DNA of 50,919 nt from an uncultured Burkholderiales bacterium (lineage in GTDB: Bacteria; Pseudomonadota; Gammaproteobacteria; Burkholderiales; Burkholderiaceae_C), in the NCBI GenBank assembly GCA_903861115.1, contig CAIOTD010000010.1, forward strand, positions 1-50,919, written 5' to 3'. The notes below the pieces were generated by a model. That model worked only from the letters and a program-made list of their open reading frames with translations, did not search any database and had not been told where the DNA came from. A program made the translations under genes and the position numbers. Shown piece after piece: positions 1 to 8,696 of this stretch. The stretch's first letter is position 1. Each line of letters opens with the position of its first letter.

Positions 1-1
1 A

Positions 2-2998
2 AAGCTGCTGGAGGCGGGACACTCACTCATTGTGATTGAGCACAATTTAGATGTCATTCGGGCCAGCGATTGGTTGATTGACTTGGGGCCTGAGGGGGGA
101 GAGCATGGAGGATGTGTGGTGGCTGAAGGAACGCCCGAGGAGATACGTTTGCATGCGAGTTCACACACCGCGCAGGCCTTGCGTTCCTATGATGCGGCCC
201 TGGGTGAATATGGTGTCTTGAAGGTCGAGGCCTTATCGGGGGCCGGTGAAAATGAACGCTCAAAAACCCAAAAAGCGATCAAGTCTTTAAAGCATGCCTT
301 TGTCGGCAAGGACCAAGGTGATATACAAATTGTCAATGCAAAAGAGCACAACTTAAAAAATTTAAGCGTCAACATTCCGCGTGGTCGATTCAACGTCATC
401 ACCGGCGTATCGGGCTCAGGCAAATCAACCCTTGCGTTTGATATTTTGTTCAACGAGGGGCAAAGACGCTACTTGGAGAGTTTGAACGCGTATGCCCGAA
501 GCATCGTGCAGCCTGCGGGTCGCCCAGAAGTGGATGCGGTTTACGGCATTCCGCCAACCGTGGCCATTGAGCAGCGGTTGTCCAGGGGCGGTAGAAAGTC
601 CACCGTTGGAACGACCACGGAGATTTGGCATTTTTTGCGTTTGTTGTATGTCAAACTGGGTGTGCAGCATTGTGTGCACGATGGACAAGCTGTGCAGGCG
701 CAAACGCCGGAGAGCATCGTGGCGCAAATCATGCGTCGCTTCAAAGGCCAAGAGATTGCAATTTTGGCGCCCTTGGTGATCAACCGAAAAGGCGTGTACA
801 CCGATTTGGCAGAATGGGCTCGCTTAAAGGGCTACACGCATCTTCGCGTCGATGGCGAGTATCTCTCAACGCAAAAGTTTCCAAGAATTGATCGTTTCAA
901 AGAGCACACCCTTGAGTTGCCGGTCTTGAGTTTGCATGTGAGTGCCAAGGAGGAGGCTCTTTTAAAGTCGGGCTTGTTGTTGGCCCTGGAGCTTGGCAAA
1001 GGGGTGGTGCATGTGCTCAGTGACTTAGAGGGCTTAAGAGAGGCCTTTCAATCGGGTCTCGCGTGTTCGCAAATCGGGCACTTGGAGGTCTTCTCCACCA
1101 AGCGGGCTTGCCCGACGTGCTCCACGTCCTACGCAGAGCTCGACCCCAGGCTCTTCTCTTACAACTCCAAGCACGGTTGGTGCCCAAGTTGCGTGGGCAC
1201 GGGCTTGAAGCTCAACGCCTCGCAGCGTGATTTGCTCGATGACACACAGATTGACCCCTCGCAAAGAGGTCGTGAGCAAACCTTTGCTGAGCCCGTGCTT
1301 GAGGAGTTTGAGGAGACGACTTGTTTGAGCTGTTTGGGCACGCGCCTGAACCCCACGGCGCGTGCCGTAAAGTTTGACGGGCAAGCGATCACAGACATTG
1401 CGCGACTGAGTGTCAAAGAGATCGCACAGTGGGCGCAGGGTTTGAAGTTGGTGGCACGAGAGGCGCAGATTGCAAAAGATTTGATGCCAGAGATCAAAGG
1501 CCGCTTGAAATTTTTGGAGCAAGTGGGCTTGGCCTATTTGACCTTGGACCGCGGTGCGCCAAGCCTGAGTGGCGGAGAGGCCCAACGCATTCGACTCGCG
1601 GCGCAATTGGGCAGCAATTTGCAAGGGGTGTGTTACGTGCTCGATGAGCCCACGATTGGCTTACATGCGCGGGACAATCAGATGCTCTTGCGTTCACTGC
1701 AGTTGCTGTGCGATCAGGGCAACACCTTGGTGGTGGTCGAGCACGATGAGGACACCATGCGCCAAGCTGAGCATTTGATTGACATTGGACCGAGTGCGGG
1801 TGTGCGCGGTGGTCAATTGGTTGCGCAAGGGGGTGTGGCGGACTTGGAGGCCTGTCCCGACTCCGTCACGGGTCGGTACTTGCGCCAAGCCATGTTGCAT
1901 CCTTTTCAAGCGCGACGCACGCTCTCAGGCCCAAGCGCTGATGCAGAGCGTTTGCAGCTGACAGGCGCTTGTTTGCACAACTTGAAAAAGTTAGATGTCG
2001 ATGTGCCTTTGAGAAAGCTTGTGGCTGTGACGGGCGTGTCTGGTTCGGGCAAGTCGACACTTGCGCGCGATATTTTGCTGGCCAATGTGCAGTTGGCGGT
2101 GTCAAGGCAGGGGCCGCCCAAGCAGTGGCTCGGATGCGCGGGCTTGGCAGGCTTTGAGCACATAGACCGGGTCCTTGAAGTGGACCAAACCCCCATTGGC
2201 AAAACCCCCAGAAGTTGTCCTGCGACCTACATTGGGTTTTGGGACACGATCAGAAAATTGTTTGCCGACACGCTGGAGGCCAAGGCGCGGGGGTATTCGC
2301 AAAAACGTTTCAGCTTCAACACGGGAGATGGTCGTTGTGCCGCGTGTGAGGGCCAAGGCATGCGCACGATTGAGATGAACTTCTTGCCCGATGTGAAAGT
2401 CAAATGCGAGGTCTGTCTGGGCGCGCGCTTCAATGCCGAAACGTTGGCGGTCACGTGGCGTGGCAAAAGCATTGGGGAGGTGCTGCAAATGGAGGTTGAT
2501 CAGGCGGTGGAGTTCTTTGCGAACTTGCCCAGTGTGGCTCACCCCTTGCAACTCTTGAAGGATGTGGGCTTGGGGTATTTGACCCTGGGTCAGCCCTCTC
2601 CGACGTTGAGCGGGGGAGAGGCCCAGCGCATCAAACTGGTGACCGAGCTCTCCAAGGTGAGAGACGATGTGGGCAAGCGCGGCTACAAAGTGCCGCACAC
2701 GCTTTATGTGCTTGATGAGCCAACGGTGGGCTTGCACATGTCAGATGTTGACTTGTTGATTCGTGTCTTGCACAGGCTGGTGGACGCTGGGCACTCGGTG
2801 GTGGTGATTGAGCATGATTTGGATGTGATTGCCGAAGCCGACTGGGTCATTGATTTGGGGCCAGAAGGTGGGCAAGAGGGTGGGCAGTTGGTGGCGGCGG
2901 GTACGCCCGAGGAGATTGTTCGTCAAAAGACACACACGGGCCAGGCGTTGAAGGCGGTGTTGTCAAGGACGGACAAGAAAAAAAGTGCGCTTGCCTGA
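2..2998 (+). CDS. uvrA: UvrA-type excinuclease ATPase, C-terminal part of a tandem double UvrA (5' partial)
   Basis: DNA-damage recognition ATPase of nucleotide excision repair. The frame is open from base 2, so the start lies outside the window. The first ~60 residues are the end of an ABC ATPase (VIEHNLDV, then the DLGPEGG block that closes a UvrA). After a ~40-residue linker a second UvrA begins at IQIVNAKEHNLK. Counting from the GTG at 32, this second unit has Walker A GVSGSGKST at ~125-133, a zinc module CPTC...CPSC at 360-387, a CLSCLGTRL motif at ~431, signature LSGGEAQRIRL at ~512, a second Walker A at ~668, a CAAC...CEVC zinc module and a second LSGGEAQRIKL. The layout is therefore UvrA-UvrA in one chain, a form known in Burkholderiales. 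Between CPSC and CLSC only ~40 residues remain, against more than 100 in E. coli UvrA, so part of the insertion region is missing in this half. Confidence 0.93.
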   Translation, partial: KLLEAGHSLIVIEHNLDVIRASDWLIDLGPEGGEHGGCVVAEGTPEEIRLHASSHTAQALRSYDAALGEYGVLKVEALSGAGENERSKTQKAIKSLKHAFVGKDQGDIQIVNAKEHNLKNLSVNIPRGRFNVITGVSGSGKSTLAFDILFNEGQRRYLESLNAYARSIVQPAGRPEVDAVYGIPPTVAIEQRLSRGGRKSTVGTTTEIWHFLRLLYVKLGVQHCVHDGQAVQAQTPESIVAQIMRRFKGQEIAILAPLVINRKGVYTDLAEWARLKGYTHLRVDGEYLSTQKFPRIDRFKEHTLELPVLSLHVSAKEEALLKSGLLLALELGKGVVHVLSDLEGLREAFQSGLACSQIGHLEVFSTKRACPTCSTSYAELDPRLFSYNSKHGWCPSCVGTGLKLNASQRDLLDDTQIDPSQRGREQTFAEPVLEEFEETTCLSCLGTRLNPTARAVKFDGQAITDIARLSVKEIAQWAQGLKLVAREAQIAKDLMPEIKGRLKFLEQVGLAYLTLDRGAPSLSGGEAQRIRLAAQLGSNLQGVCYVLDEPTIGLHARDNQMLLRSLQLLCDQGNTLVVVEHDEDTMRQAEHLIDIGPSAGVRGGQLVAQGGVADLEACPDSVTGRYLRQAMLHPFQARRTLSGPSADAERLQLTGACLHNLKKLDVDVPLRKLVAVTGVSGSGKSTLARDILLANVQLAVSRQGPPKQWLGCAGLAGFEHIDRVLEVDQTPIGKTPRSCPATYIGFWDTIRKLFADTLEAKARGYSQKRFSFNTGDGRCAACEGQGMRTIEMNFLPDVKVKCEVCLGARFNAETLAVTWRGKSIGEVLQMEVDQAVEFFANLPSVAHPLQLLKDVGLGYLTLGQPSPTLSGGEAQRIKLVTELSKVRDDVGKRGYKVPHTLYVLDEPTVGLHMSDVDLLIRVLHRLVDAGHSVVVIEHDLDVIAEADWVIDLGPEGGQEGGQLVAAGTPEEIVRQKTHTGQALKAVLSRTDKKKSALA

Positions 2999-3006
2999 GC
3001 AAGGGC

Positions 3007-3047
3007 GAGATCCCCTGGGCTTGTGTGCTTGGGAGATCTCTTTCTTT
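3007..3047 (+). terminator. Rho-independent terminator after uvrA
   Basis: GAGATC (3007-3012) pairs with GATCTC (3035-3040). The inner CCC/GGG pairing extends the stem with one bulged A, and TTTCTTT follows. It sits between the convergent uvrA and prfC genes and fits plus-strand termination better than minus. Confidence 0.5.
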
Positions 3048-3069
3048 GAGCGGGGTTGAGGCGCCGCGC

Positions 3070-4707
3070 TTATTGGGCATTTTGCAGGGCCAAGCCTGCG
3101 TGCTCTCTCAAGGGGTGAAAGTGAATTTTTGGAAAGCGCTCTTGGGCCAGTCGCACGTCGTAAGGCGAGGTGCACAGATAGGCCAAAGCGTTCGCTGCGT
3201 CGCTGGCCATTCTGCTGGGGTAGGCGTTCAAGAATTCTTTGAGCTCTTGGGGCGTGTCGGCTGTGATCCAGCGCGCGCCTGTGTAGGGACAACCTTCTAG
3301 GCGAACGTCGCAGTCGTATTCTGCCTTGAGGCGGTGTTGGACCACTTCAAACTGCAGTTGTCCAATGGCCCCAAGCAGCATCAAGCCGCCCGCATCAGGG
3401 CGAAAGACTTGAATGGCGCCTTCCTCTCCGAGTTGCGCCAAGCCCGTTTGAAGTTGTTTGGTGCGCAGGGGGTTTTTTAAAACCACGGTCATGAAGAGTT
3501 CTGGCGCAAAGAAGGGCAGTCCCGTGAATTGCAAAGAGGCGCCATCGGTGATGGTGTCCCCCAATTGAACACCGCCGTGCGTGGTAAAGCCAATGATGTC
3601 GCCTGCAAAGGCCTCTTCCACGGCCTCTCTGCGCTGGCTTAAAAAGGTCACCACAGAGGTGGGCCGCAGCTCTTTGCCCGTGCGTTGTACTTTCAGCTTC
3701 ATGCCCGGCGCATAGCGACCCGAGGCCACGCGCACAAAGGCGATGCGGTCTCGATGTGAGGGGTCCATGTTGGCTTGGACTTTGAAGACCACGCCAGAAA
3801 ACAAGGCTTGATCGGGCTCGATCGTTTTGAGTTGGGTCTGCCCTTGGGTGATCAAGGTGCTTGTTCGCGCTTGTGGGGCCGGCGCGAGGTCGACCAAAGC
3901 GTCCAAGACTTCCATCACGCCAAAGTTGTTCACGCCAGAGCCAAAGAAGACAGGGGTTTGCTTGCCCGCCAAAAAGGCCTCTCGATCAAAGGTGGGGGAG
4001 GCGCCGGTTGCAAGCTCCATGCTTTCAAGCGCCGTTGCAAACTCATGCCCAAAGCGCGTTTGCAAGGCTTGCAAGTCACTCAGGGGCACCGTTTCAAAAT
4101 CTTGGGGTCGTCTTTGAGAGCCAGACTCAAAGACCTTCATGCTGTGAGCCCTCAAGTCGATGATGCCGCCAAAGGACTTGCCCTGTCCAACGGGCCACGT
4201 CATGGGCACGCAGGGCATGCCAAGTTCGCGCTCAACTTCGTCCAAGATGTCCAGGGGGTCGCGCACTTCGCGGTCCATTTTGTTGACAAAGGTGATGATG
4301 GGCGTGTCGCGTGTTCTGCAGACCTCAATGAGCCGTTTGGTTTGGGCCTCCACGCCGTTGGCCGCATCGATCACCATCAGGGCCGAATCAACCGCAGTGA
4401 GCACGCGGTACGTGTCTTCGGAGAAGTCTTTGTGTCCAGGGGTGTCAAGCAAATTGATCACATGCTCACGGTAGAGCATTTGCATGACCGAGGAGGCGAC
4501 CGAGATGCCCCGTTGTTTTTCAATCTCCATCCAGTCGCTCGTGGCGTGGCGAGTGGCCTTTCTGGCTTTGACGGAACCCGCGATTTGAATGGCGCCAGAA
4601 AACAAAAGCAATTTTTCAGTGAGCGTGGTTTTTCCAGCGTCGGGGTGGGAGATGATGGCAAAGGTGCGGCGACGTTTGACCTCGGCGGCGAGAGAGGCGA
4701 CTTGCAT
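3070..4707 (-). CDS. prfC: Peptide chain release factor 3 (RF3)
   Basis: Translational GTPase that removes RF1/RF2 from the ribosome after termination. The 545-residue length fits the family (E. coli 529). G motifs are in order near the N-terminus: G1 SHPDAGKTT at ~20-28, switch I with RGISV at ~66, G3 DTPGH at 88-92 and G4 NKMD at 142-145. EF-G-like domains follow, including the FRPDAGG and GAIGQLQFEV blocks near the C-terminus that are typical of RF3 rather than EF-G or TypA. The start at 4707 begins MQVASLAAEVKRRRTFAIISHPD, which matches the usual N-terminus; the ribosome site is weak. The gene is convergent with uvrA and stands alone. A 626-base gene-free stretch separates its start from ahcY. 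Confidence 0.97.
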   Translation of the reverse strand: MQVASLAAEVKRRRTFAIISHPDAGKTTLTEKLLLFSGAIQIAGSVKARKATRHATSDWMEIEKQRGISVASSVMQMLYREHVINLLDTPGHKDFSEDTYRVLTAVDSALMVIDAANGVEAQTKRLIEVCRTRDTPIITFVNKMDREVRDPLDILDEVERELGMPCVPMTWPVGQGKSFGGIIDLRAHSMKVFESGSQRRPQDFETVPLSDLQALQTRFGHEFATALESMELATGASPTFDREAFLAGKQTPVFFGSGVNNFGVMEVLDALVDLAPAPQARTSTLITQGQTQLKTIEPDQALFSGVVFKVQANMDPSHRDRIAFVRVASGRYAPGMKLKVQRTGKELRPTSVVTFLSQRREAVEEAFAGDIIGFTTHGGVQLGDTITDGASLQFTGLPFFAPELFMTVVLKNPLRTKQLQTGLAQLGEEGAIQVFRPDAGGLMLLGAIGQLQFEVVQHRLKAEYDCDVRLEGCPYTGARWITADTPQELKEFLNAYPSRMASDAANALAYLCTSPYDVRLAQERFPKIHFHPLREHAGLALQNAQ

Positions 4708-4899
4708 AGGACAAAAGTAGATTAAAAGGTTAACACAGAGGGCTGCAAAGCGGCTCCTACAGAGTGCGCGCGTTCAGTGCTTTGTTCAAGTGATCAAAAA
4801 GAGCGAAGAGAGAAAAGGTGGGTCGCTTTGCGGTCCAAACCAGGCGCATCGGCCAAAGGTGGGGGCTCGGTGTTTTGACTCACCAAAGTGCTTATTTTA

Positions 4900-4933
4900 C
4901 CGCGCTCACCGTGCAATTGCAGTGGGAGCGCGG
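4900..4933. promoter_or_regulatory. Concentric inverted repeat, candidate operator or hairpin
   Basis: CCGCGCTC (4900-4907) is the exact inverse complement of GAGCGCGG (4926-4933). A second perfect palindrome, TGCAATTGCA (4912-4921), shares the same centre at 4916.5. The spacers between core and arms are largely unpaired. Two nested dyads with one centre suggest a protein-binding site. It lies ~160 bases upstream of the likely ahcY transcription start and ~190 bases upstream of prfC, so either gene could be the target. No known motif was recognised. Confidence 0.4.
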
Positions 4934-5065
4934 ATTTGTGGACTGGAGGGCTCTGCCCCAGGCCTTGGGCCTAAAAGCGACACCCAAGGGCCTTGATCGG
5001 CCCCCGAAGCCCCTGAATTCAAGGGTTTATTGTCGGGCGGTGTGGGTGGGCGGGGATGGGTGGGG

Positions 5066-5071
5066 TAAAAT
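5066..5071 (+). promoter_or_regulatory. Likely -10 element of the ahcY promoter
   Basis: TAAAAT sits 6-7 bases before the first paired base of the SAH riboswitch (5078), which is where transcription would be expected to start. No good -35 box is visible in the preceding G-rich stretch, so the promoter may use an activator. Confidence 0.45.
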
Positions 5072-5077
5072 ATTGGC

Positions 5078-5222
5078 ACCGAGGAGCGATGCAACTTTGT
5101 TGTGGCGAGCCGTGGACGTGAGGGTTGATCGACCTGAGTTCGCGTTGCATGGTGGGCCAAATTCAAAGTGAGGCTCGGTCATTTTTCAAACGGCGCTCAC
5201 CCACTGCAATCAGTGAGGTGAG
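5078..5222 (+). promoter_or_regulatory. S-adenosylhomocysteine (SAH) riboswitch upstream of ahcY
   Basis: The conserved elements are present. P1 is ACCGAG (5078-5083) with CTCGGT (5174-5179). GAGCG (5084-5088) pairs with CGCTC (5194-5198) as the pseudoknot. P2 is ATGCAAC (5089-5095) with GTTGCAT (5144-5150), seven perfect pairs. The core strings GAGGAGCG, GAGGCTCGG and CGGCGCTCACC match the SAH aptamer known from Burkholderiales, where SAH binding raises ahcY expression. P2 carries a long 48-base arm (5096-5143). Immediately downstream CTCACC-CACTG (5196-5206) pairs with CAGTG-A-GGTGAG (5211-5222). This hairpin overlaps the pseudoknot strand, so the two cannot form together. It lacks a following U-run, so it is a switching helix rather than an obvious terminator. 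Confidence 0.9.
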
Positions 5223-5333
5223 GTGCCCGTCTCCTTGTACTCCTTGATGCCTTGAGCCCCTTTCATTGAGCCTTTGGGCTTTGAGGGCGCATTGCGCGCA
5301 GTGGTTTTTACCATCCTATGGAGTTAAAAAAAC

Positions 5334-6767
5334 ATGAACGCTGTGATCAAATCTTTACACGCCAACGAGTCTGTGGTGGCTGATATGTCCTTGGCCGATT
5401 GGGGCAGAAGAGAAATCAAAATTGCCGAGACTGAAATGCCTGGCCTCATGGCCATTCGTGAGGAATTCAGTGCCTCTAAAGCCCTCAAAGGTGCGCGCAT
5501 CACCGGCTCTTTGCACATGACCATTCAAACGGCTGTGTTGATTGAAACCTTGCAAGCTTTGGGCGCGACCGTGCGTTGGGCTTCTTGCAATATTTTCTCA
5601 ACACAGGACCATGCAGCCGCAGCCATTGCCGCGGCTGGAACACCCGTGTTTGCCAAAAAGGGCGAGAATTTGACCGAGTATTGGGATTACACGCACCGCA
5701 TTTTTGAATTTGGTGCGGCCAATACGGAGGGTGAAGGCCCCAACATGATCCTGGACGACGGTGGAGATGCGACGCTGCTCATGCATTTGGGCAAGAAAGC
5801 GGAGAAGGATCTCTCCTTGCTGAGCACCCCGGGCAGCGAAGAAGAGGTTTGTTTGTTTGCGGCCATCAAAGACAAGTTGGCCAAAGATCCCACATGGTAC
5901 AGCCGCAAAAGTGCACAGATCATTGGTGTGACCGAAGAGACCACAACGGGCGTGCACCGTTTGAAGGAAATGTCGGCCAAGGGAGACTTGATGTTCAGAG
6001 CCATCAATGTCAATGACTCGGTGACCAAAAGCAAATTTGACAACTTGTATGGTTGCAGAGAATCGTTGGTGGACGGCATCAAGCGCGCAACCGATGTGAT
6101 GATCGCAGGCAAGGTCGCTGTGGTGGCCGGCTACGGTGACGTGGGCAAAGGTTCTGCGCAGGCTTTGCGTGCGTTGAGTGCACAAGTGTGGGTCACAGAG
6201 ATCGACCCCATCAATGCACTGCAAGCGGCCATGGAAGGCTACAAAGTGGTCACCATGGAGTACGCGGCTGACAAGGCGGACATCTTTGTGACGGCCACAG
6301 GCAACAAGCACGTGATTTCTCACGAGCACATGCTCAAAATGAAAGATCAAGCCATTGTTTGTAACATTGGTCACTTTGACAACGAGATCGACATCACGGC
6401 CATGGAGCAGTACAAGTGGGAAGAGATCAAGCCCCAGGTCGATCACATTCAATTGCCCTCAGGCAACAAAATCATCATGCTCGCCAAGGGTCGTTTGGTC
6501 AACTTGGGTTGCGGCACGGGTCATCCAAGCTTTGTGATGAGTTCATCGTTTGCAAATCAAACGATTGCGCAAATCGAGCTCTTCAAATACCCAGAGCGCT
6601 ACGAAAATGGCCAGGTCTATGTGTTGCCCAAGCATTTGGATGAGAAGGTTGCAAGACTGCATTTGAAAAAAGTGGGCGCCATGTTGACCGAGCTCACTTC
6701 AGAGCAGGCGAGCTACATCGGTGTGGATAAAAACGGCCCTTACAAGCCCGACACCTATCGCTATTGA
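5334..6767 (+). CDS. ahcY: Adenosylhomocysteinase (S-adenosylhomocysteine hydrolase)
   Basis: Cytosolic NAD-dependent enzyme that splits SAH to adenosine and homocysteine, removing the product inhibitor of methyltransferases. Its 477 residues are usual for bacterial AhcY. The N-terminal substrate domain has the [20 protein letters not shown] block (~50-70) and a [13 protein letters not shown] stretch. The NAD site [10 protein letters not shown] is at ~265-275. The C-terminus ends [11 protein letters not shown], as the family does. ATG at 5334 follows GGAG with ~10 bases spacing. It is preceded by an SAH riboswitch and followed by a terminator, so it is its own unit. metF lies 180 bases downstream and works in the same homocysteine-methionine cycle. 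Confidence 0.98.
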   Translation: MNAVIKSLHANESVVADMSLADWGRREIKIAETEMPGLMAIREEFSASKALKGARITGSLHMTIQTAVLIETLQALGATVRWASCNIFSTQDHAAAAIAAAGTPVFAKKGENLTEYWDYTHRIFEFGAANTEGEGPNMILDDGGDATLLMHLGKKAEKDLSLLSTPGSEEEVCLFAAIKDKLAKDPTWYSRKSAQIIGVTEETTTGVHRLKEMSAKGDLMFRAINVNDSVTKSKFDNLYGCRESLVDGIKRATDVMIAGKVAVVAGYGDVGKGSAQALRALSAQVWVTEIDPINALQAAMEGYKVVTMEYAADKADIFVTATGNKHVISHEHMLKMKDQAIVCNIGHFDNEIDITAMEQYKWEEIKPQVDHIQLPSGNKIIMLAKGRLVNLGCGTGHPSFVMSSSFANQTIAQIELFKYPERYENGQVYVLPKHLDEKVARLHLKKVGAMLTELTSEQASYIGVDKNGPYKPDTYRY

Positions 6768-6794
6768 TCAAGGCACGTCCGTGTCTTGCTGAGC

Positions 6795-6816
6795 AAAAGG
6801 CCCGCGAGGGCTTTTT
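6795..6816 (+). terminator. Rho-independent terminator after ahcY
   Basis: AAAAGGCCC (6795-6803) and GGGCTTTTT (6808-6816) form a stem around a GCGA loop and end in a T-run. It separates ahcY from metF. Confidence 0.8.
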
Positions 6817-6947
6817 GTTCATGAAGGGCTCCATTTGATGGCGTGTCGTCGAGTGGGTCGTTCAGCCTTGCCTCTGTGGCCCTTTGGCGCACACTTCGCT
6901 CAGCGCAGGGTGTGGCATCGATTTCTTAACTTAAAGTTTGTTTTGAT

Positions 6948-7790
6948 ATGAATCCAGCGCTCAGTGTTGAATTTTTTCCGCCCAAAACGCCTGAAGGTGC
7001 TGCCCGTTTGGCTGGCATCCGTCAAGAGTTGTACCGCATCAAGCCGCAGTTTTGTTCGGTCACGTACGGGGCTGGGGGGTCGACCCAGTCGGGGACCCTG
7101 AGCACGGTGGCTCAAATCCAGGGCGAGGGGCAAGAAGCCGCGGCGCACATGTCTTGTGTCGGGGCCACGCCAGAGACCATTTTGGAGCAATTGGGTCAAA
7201 TCAAAGCCATGGGCGTGAAGCGACTGGTGGCTTTGAGGGGCGATTTGCCAAGTGGATTTGGCTCCAGTGGTGAGTTTGAATTTGCCAAAGATTTGGTGGC
7301 GTTCACGCGTGAGCACTTCGCAGATGATTTCCACATTGAGGTGGCGGCTTATCCAGAAATGCACCCGCAAGCGAAGTCGCCCGAGGCCGATTTAAAAGCC
7401 TTTGCCGAAAAAGTCAAAGCCGGGGCGGACTCGGCCATCACACAGTACTTTTTCAACAGCGACGCTTATTTTAGGTTTGTCGAGGATGCTGAAAAACTGG
7501 GTGTGAGGGTGCCCATCGTGCCGGGCATCATGCCCATTGGCAGCTCTTCGCAGCTTTTGCGGTTTTCTGAAACGTGTGGCGCCGAGGTGCCCCGTTGGAT
7601 TCGTTTGCGCTTGCAGTCGTATGGCGACGATGTGGCGTCGATCAAGGCCTTTGGCTTGGAGGTGGTCACCGATTTGTGTGACCAATTGCACAGCGCGGGC
7701 GCTCCTGGACTTCACTTTTATACGCTCAATCAAAGCGCGGCTGTTTTGGCCATTTGCAGCAACTTGGGGTGGTTGGCGCCGGCTCACTGA
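6948..7790 (+). CDS. metF: Methylenetetrahydrofolate reductase
   Basis: FAD enzyme that reduces 5,10-methylene-THF to 5-methyl-THF, the methyl donor for methionine synthesis from the homocysteine that AhcY releases. The 280-residue length is that of bacterial MetF, with a single TIM barrel. The N-terminal SVEFFPPKTPEG block carries the catalytic Glu. Typical later blocks are FCSVTYGAGGST, LVALRGDLP, QYFFNSDAYFRF and IVPGIMPI. The ATG at 6948 has no clear ribosome site (it follows TTGTTTTGAT). The gene stops six bases before the stop of convergent rlmJ, leaving no room for a separate terminator. Confidence 0.97.
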   Translation: MNPALSVEFFPPKTPEGAARLAGIRQELYRIKPQFCSVTYGAGGSTQSGTLSTVAQIQGEGQEAAAHMSCVGATPETILEQLGQIKAMGVKRLVALRGDLPSGFGSSGEFEFAKDLVAFTREHFADDFHIEVAAYPEMHPQAKSPEADLKAFAEKVKAGADSAITQYFFNSDAYFRFVEDAEKLGVRVPIVPGIMPIGSSSQLLRFSETCGAEVPRWIRLRLQSYGDDVASIKAFGLEVVTDLCDQLHSAGAPGLHFYTLNQSAAVLAICSNLGWLAPAH

Positions 7791-7796
7791 GCGGCT

Positions 7797-8696
7797 TTAG
7801 GAGCTTTCGAGGTGAAACTGCGCGTGCGGGTCTTGTCCGAGCAAGTTCACGAGTTCGGGCATCGCCTCTTCGAGCTCGGCTTTGAGGGTGTAGGGCGGAT
7901 TGATCACAAACACACCGCTGCCGGGTAGGCCGGGCCTCTTTTGTTTGGCGCCATCAAGCAATTCGCTGGGCAGGGCGGTGAACTTGGAGGATTTAACGAT
8001 CAAGGAGGCATGCAGCCAATCGCGTTTGGCGTGTTGGGCCATGGTTTTAAGTCGTTTGGGCAGGTCGTGTGCTTCGGCCCTGGCGATGAGCGGGTACCAG
8101 ACCAAGTAGGTGCCCGTTGCAAAGCGTTTCAACGCGTCTTGGATGCTCACCAAGACTTTGCTGTAATCGGTTTTGATCTCATAGCTCGGATCCATCACCA
8201 CCAGGGCTCGGCGTTGGGGAGGTGGCAAAAATTTCTTCATGCCCTCAAAGCCATCGGCTCTGAGAACGGCCACTTGTCGTGCCACCTTGAGTTGCGCCAC
8301 GTGCTGCTCGAGCAGTCGGGTGTCGGTGGGGTGCAACTCAAAGAGTTTGAGTTTGTCAAAATCGTTGAGCAAATGCTGAACAATGAAGGGCGAGCCGGGG
8401 TAGAGTTTCGATTTTGGAGAGGGGTTGAAGTCGTGCAACAAGGCCAAATACTCTTTGAGGAGTTTGGATTTTGCCAACTCGGGCTGGGCCAAGACCCTTT
8501 GAATGCCCTCTTGCGCCTCTTGGCTGATGGCCGAGAGCTCGCTGTCCATGCGGTAAAGCCCAGCCCCCGCGTGGGTATCAATGACGGTCAAAGGGACCGG
8601 CTTGTCGGTCATGTATTTGACGATGGAGATGAGGACGGCGTGCTTGAGCACATCCGCATGGTTTCCTGCATGAAAGGCGTGTCGATAACTAAACAT
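7797..8696 (-). CDS. rlmJ: 23S rRNA (adenine(2030)-N6)-methyltransferase
   Basis: SAM-dependent methyltransferase of the RlmJ (YhiR/DUF519) family, which modifies A2030 of 23S rRNA. Its 299 residues compare with 280 in E. coli. The N-terminus MFSYRHAFHAGNHADVLKHA is the hallmark of the family. The SAM-binding DTHAGAGLY is at ~40-48, YPGSP is central and ELHPTD follows. The catalytic motif reads DPSYE where E. coli has DPPYE; Ser at that place still fits the N6-adenine methyltransferase consensus. The C-terminus has a second NPPY motif. It is a single gene, convergent with metF, with no strong ribosome site at 8696. Confidence 0.95.
   Translation of the reverse strand: MFSYRHAFHAGNHADVLKHAVLISIVKYMTDKPVPLTVIDTHAGAGLYRMDSELSAISQEAQEGIQRVLAQPELAKSKLLKEYLALLHDFNPSPKSKLYPGSPFIVQHLLNDFDKLKLFELHPTDTRLLEQHVAQLKVARQVAVLRADGFEGMKKFLPPPQRRALVVMDPSYEIKTDYSKVLVSIQDALKRFATGTYLVWYPLIARAEAHDLPKRLKTMAQHAKRDWLHASLIVKSSKFTALPSELLDGAKQKRPGLPGSGVFVINPPYTLKAELEEAMPELVNLLGQDPHAQFHLESS

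Larger units (their letters stand above)
4708..5076. other. Gene-free region between prfC and the ahcY riboswitch
   Basis: No protein gene is convincing here. The open frames, such as 4818-5171 plus, have no recognisable domain and run into the riboswitch. It contains a concentric dyad at 4900-4933 (listed separately), and the ahcY promoter region lies at its right end. No tRNA-like fold was found by eye. Confidence 0.5.

Noticed and set aside
3775-4725. 316-codon open frame on the plus strand opposite prfC
   Set aside because: It is antisense to a clear RF3 gene. Its length reflects codon bias of prfC; no domain is recognisable.
4818-5171. 117-codon plus-strand open frame before ahcY
   Set aside because: No recognisable domain, no ribosome site, and it runs into the SAH riboswitch.
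5598-6452. 284-codon minus-strand open frame inside ahcY
   Set aside because: Antisense shadow of ahcY, rich in His and Val as such shadows are.
7797-8696. DPSY in RlmJ as a broken active site
   Set aside because: The consensus of N6-adenine methyltransferases allows Ser at this position, and all other motifs are intact.
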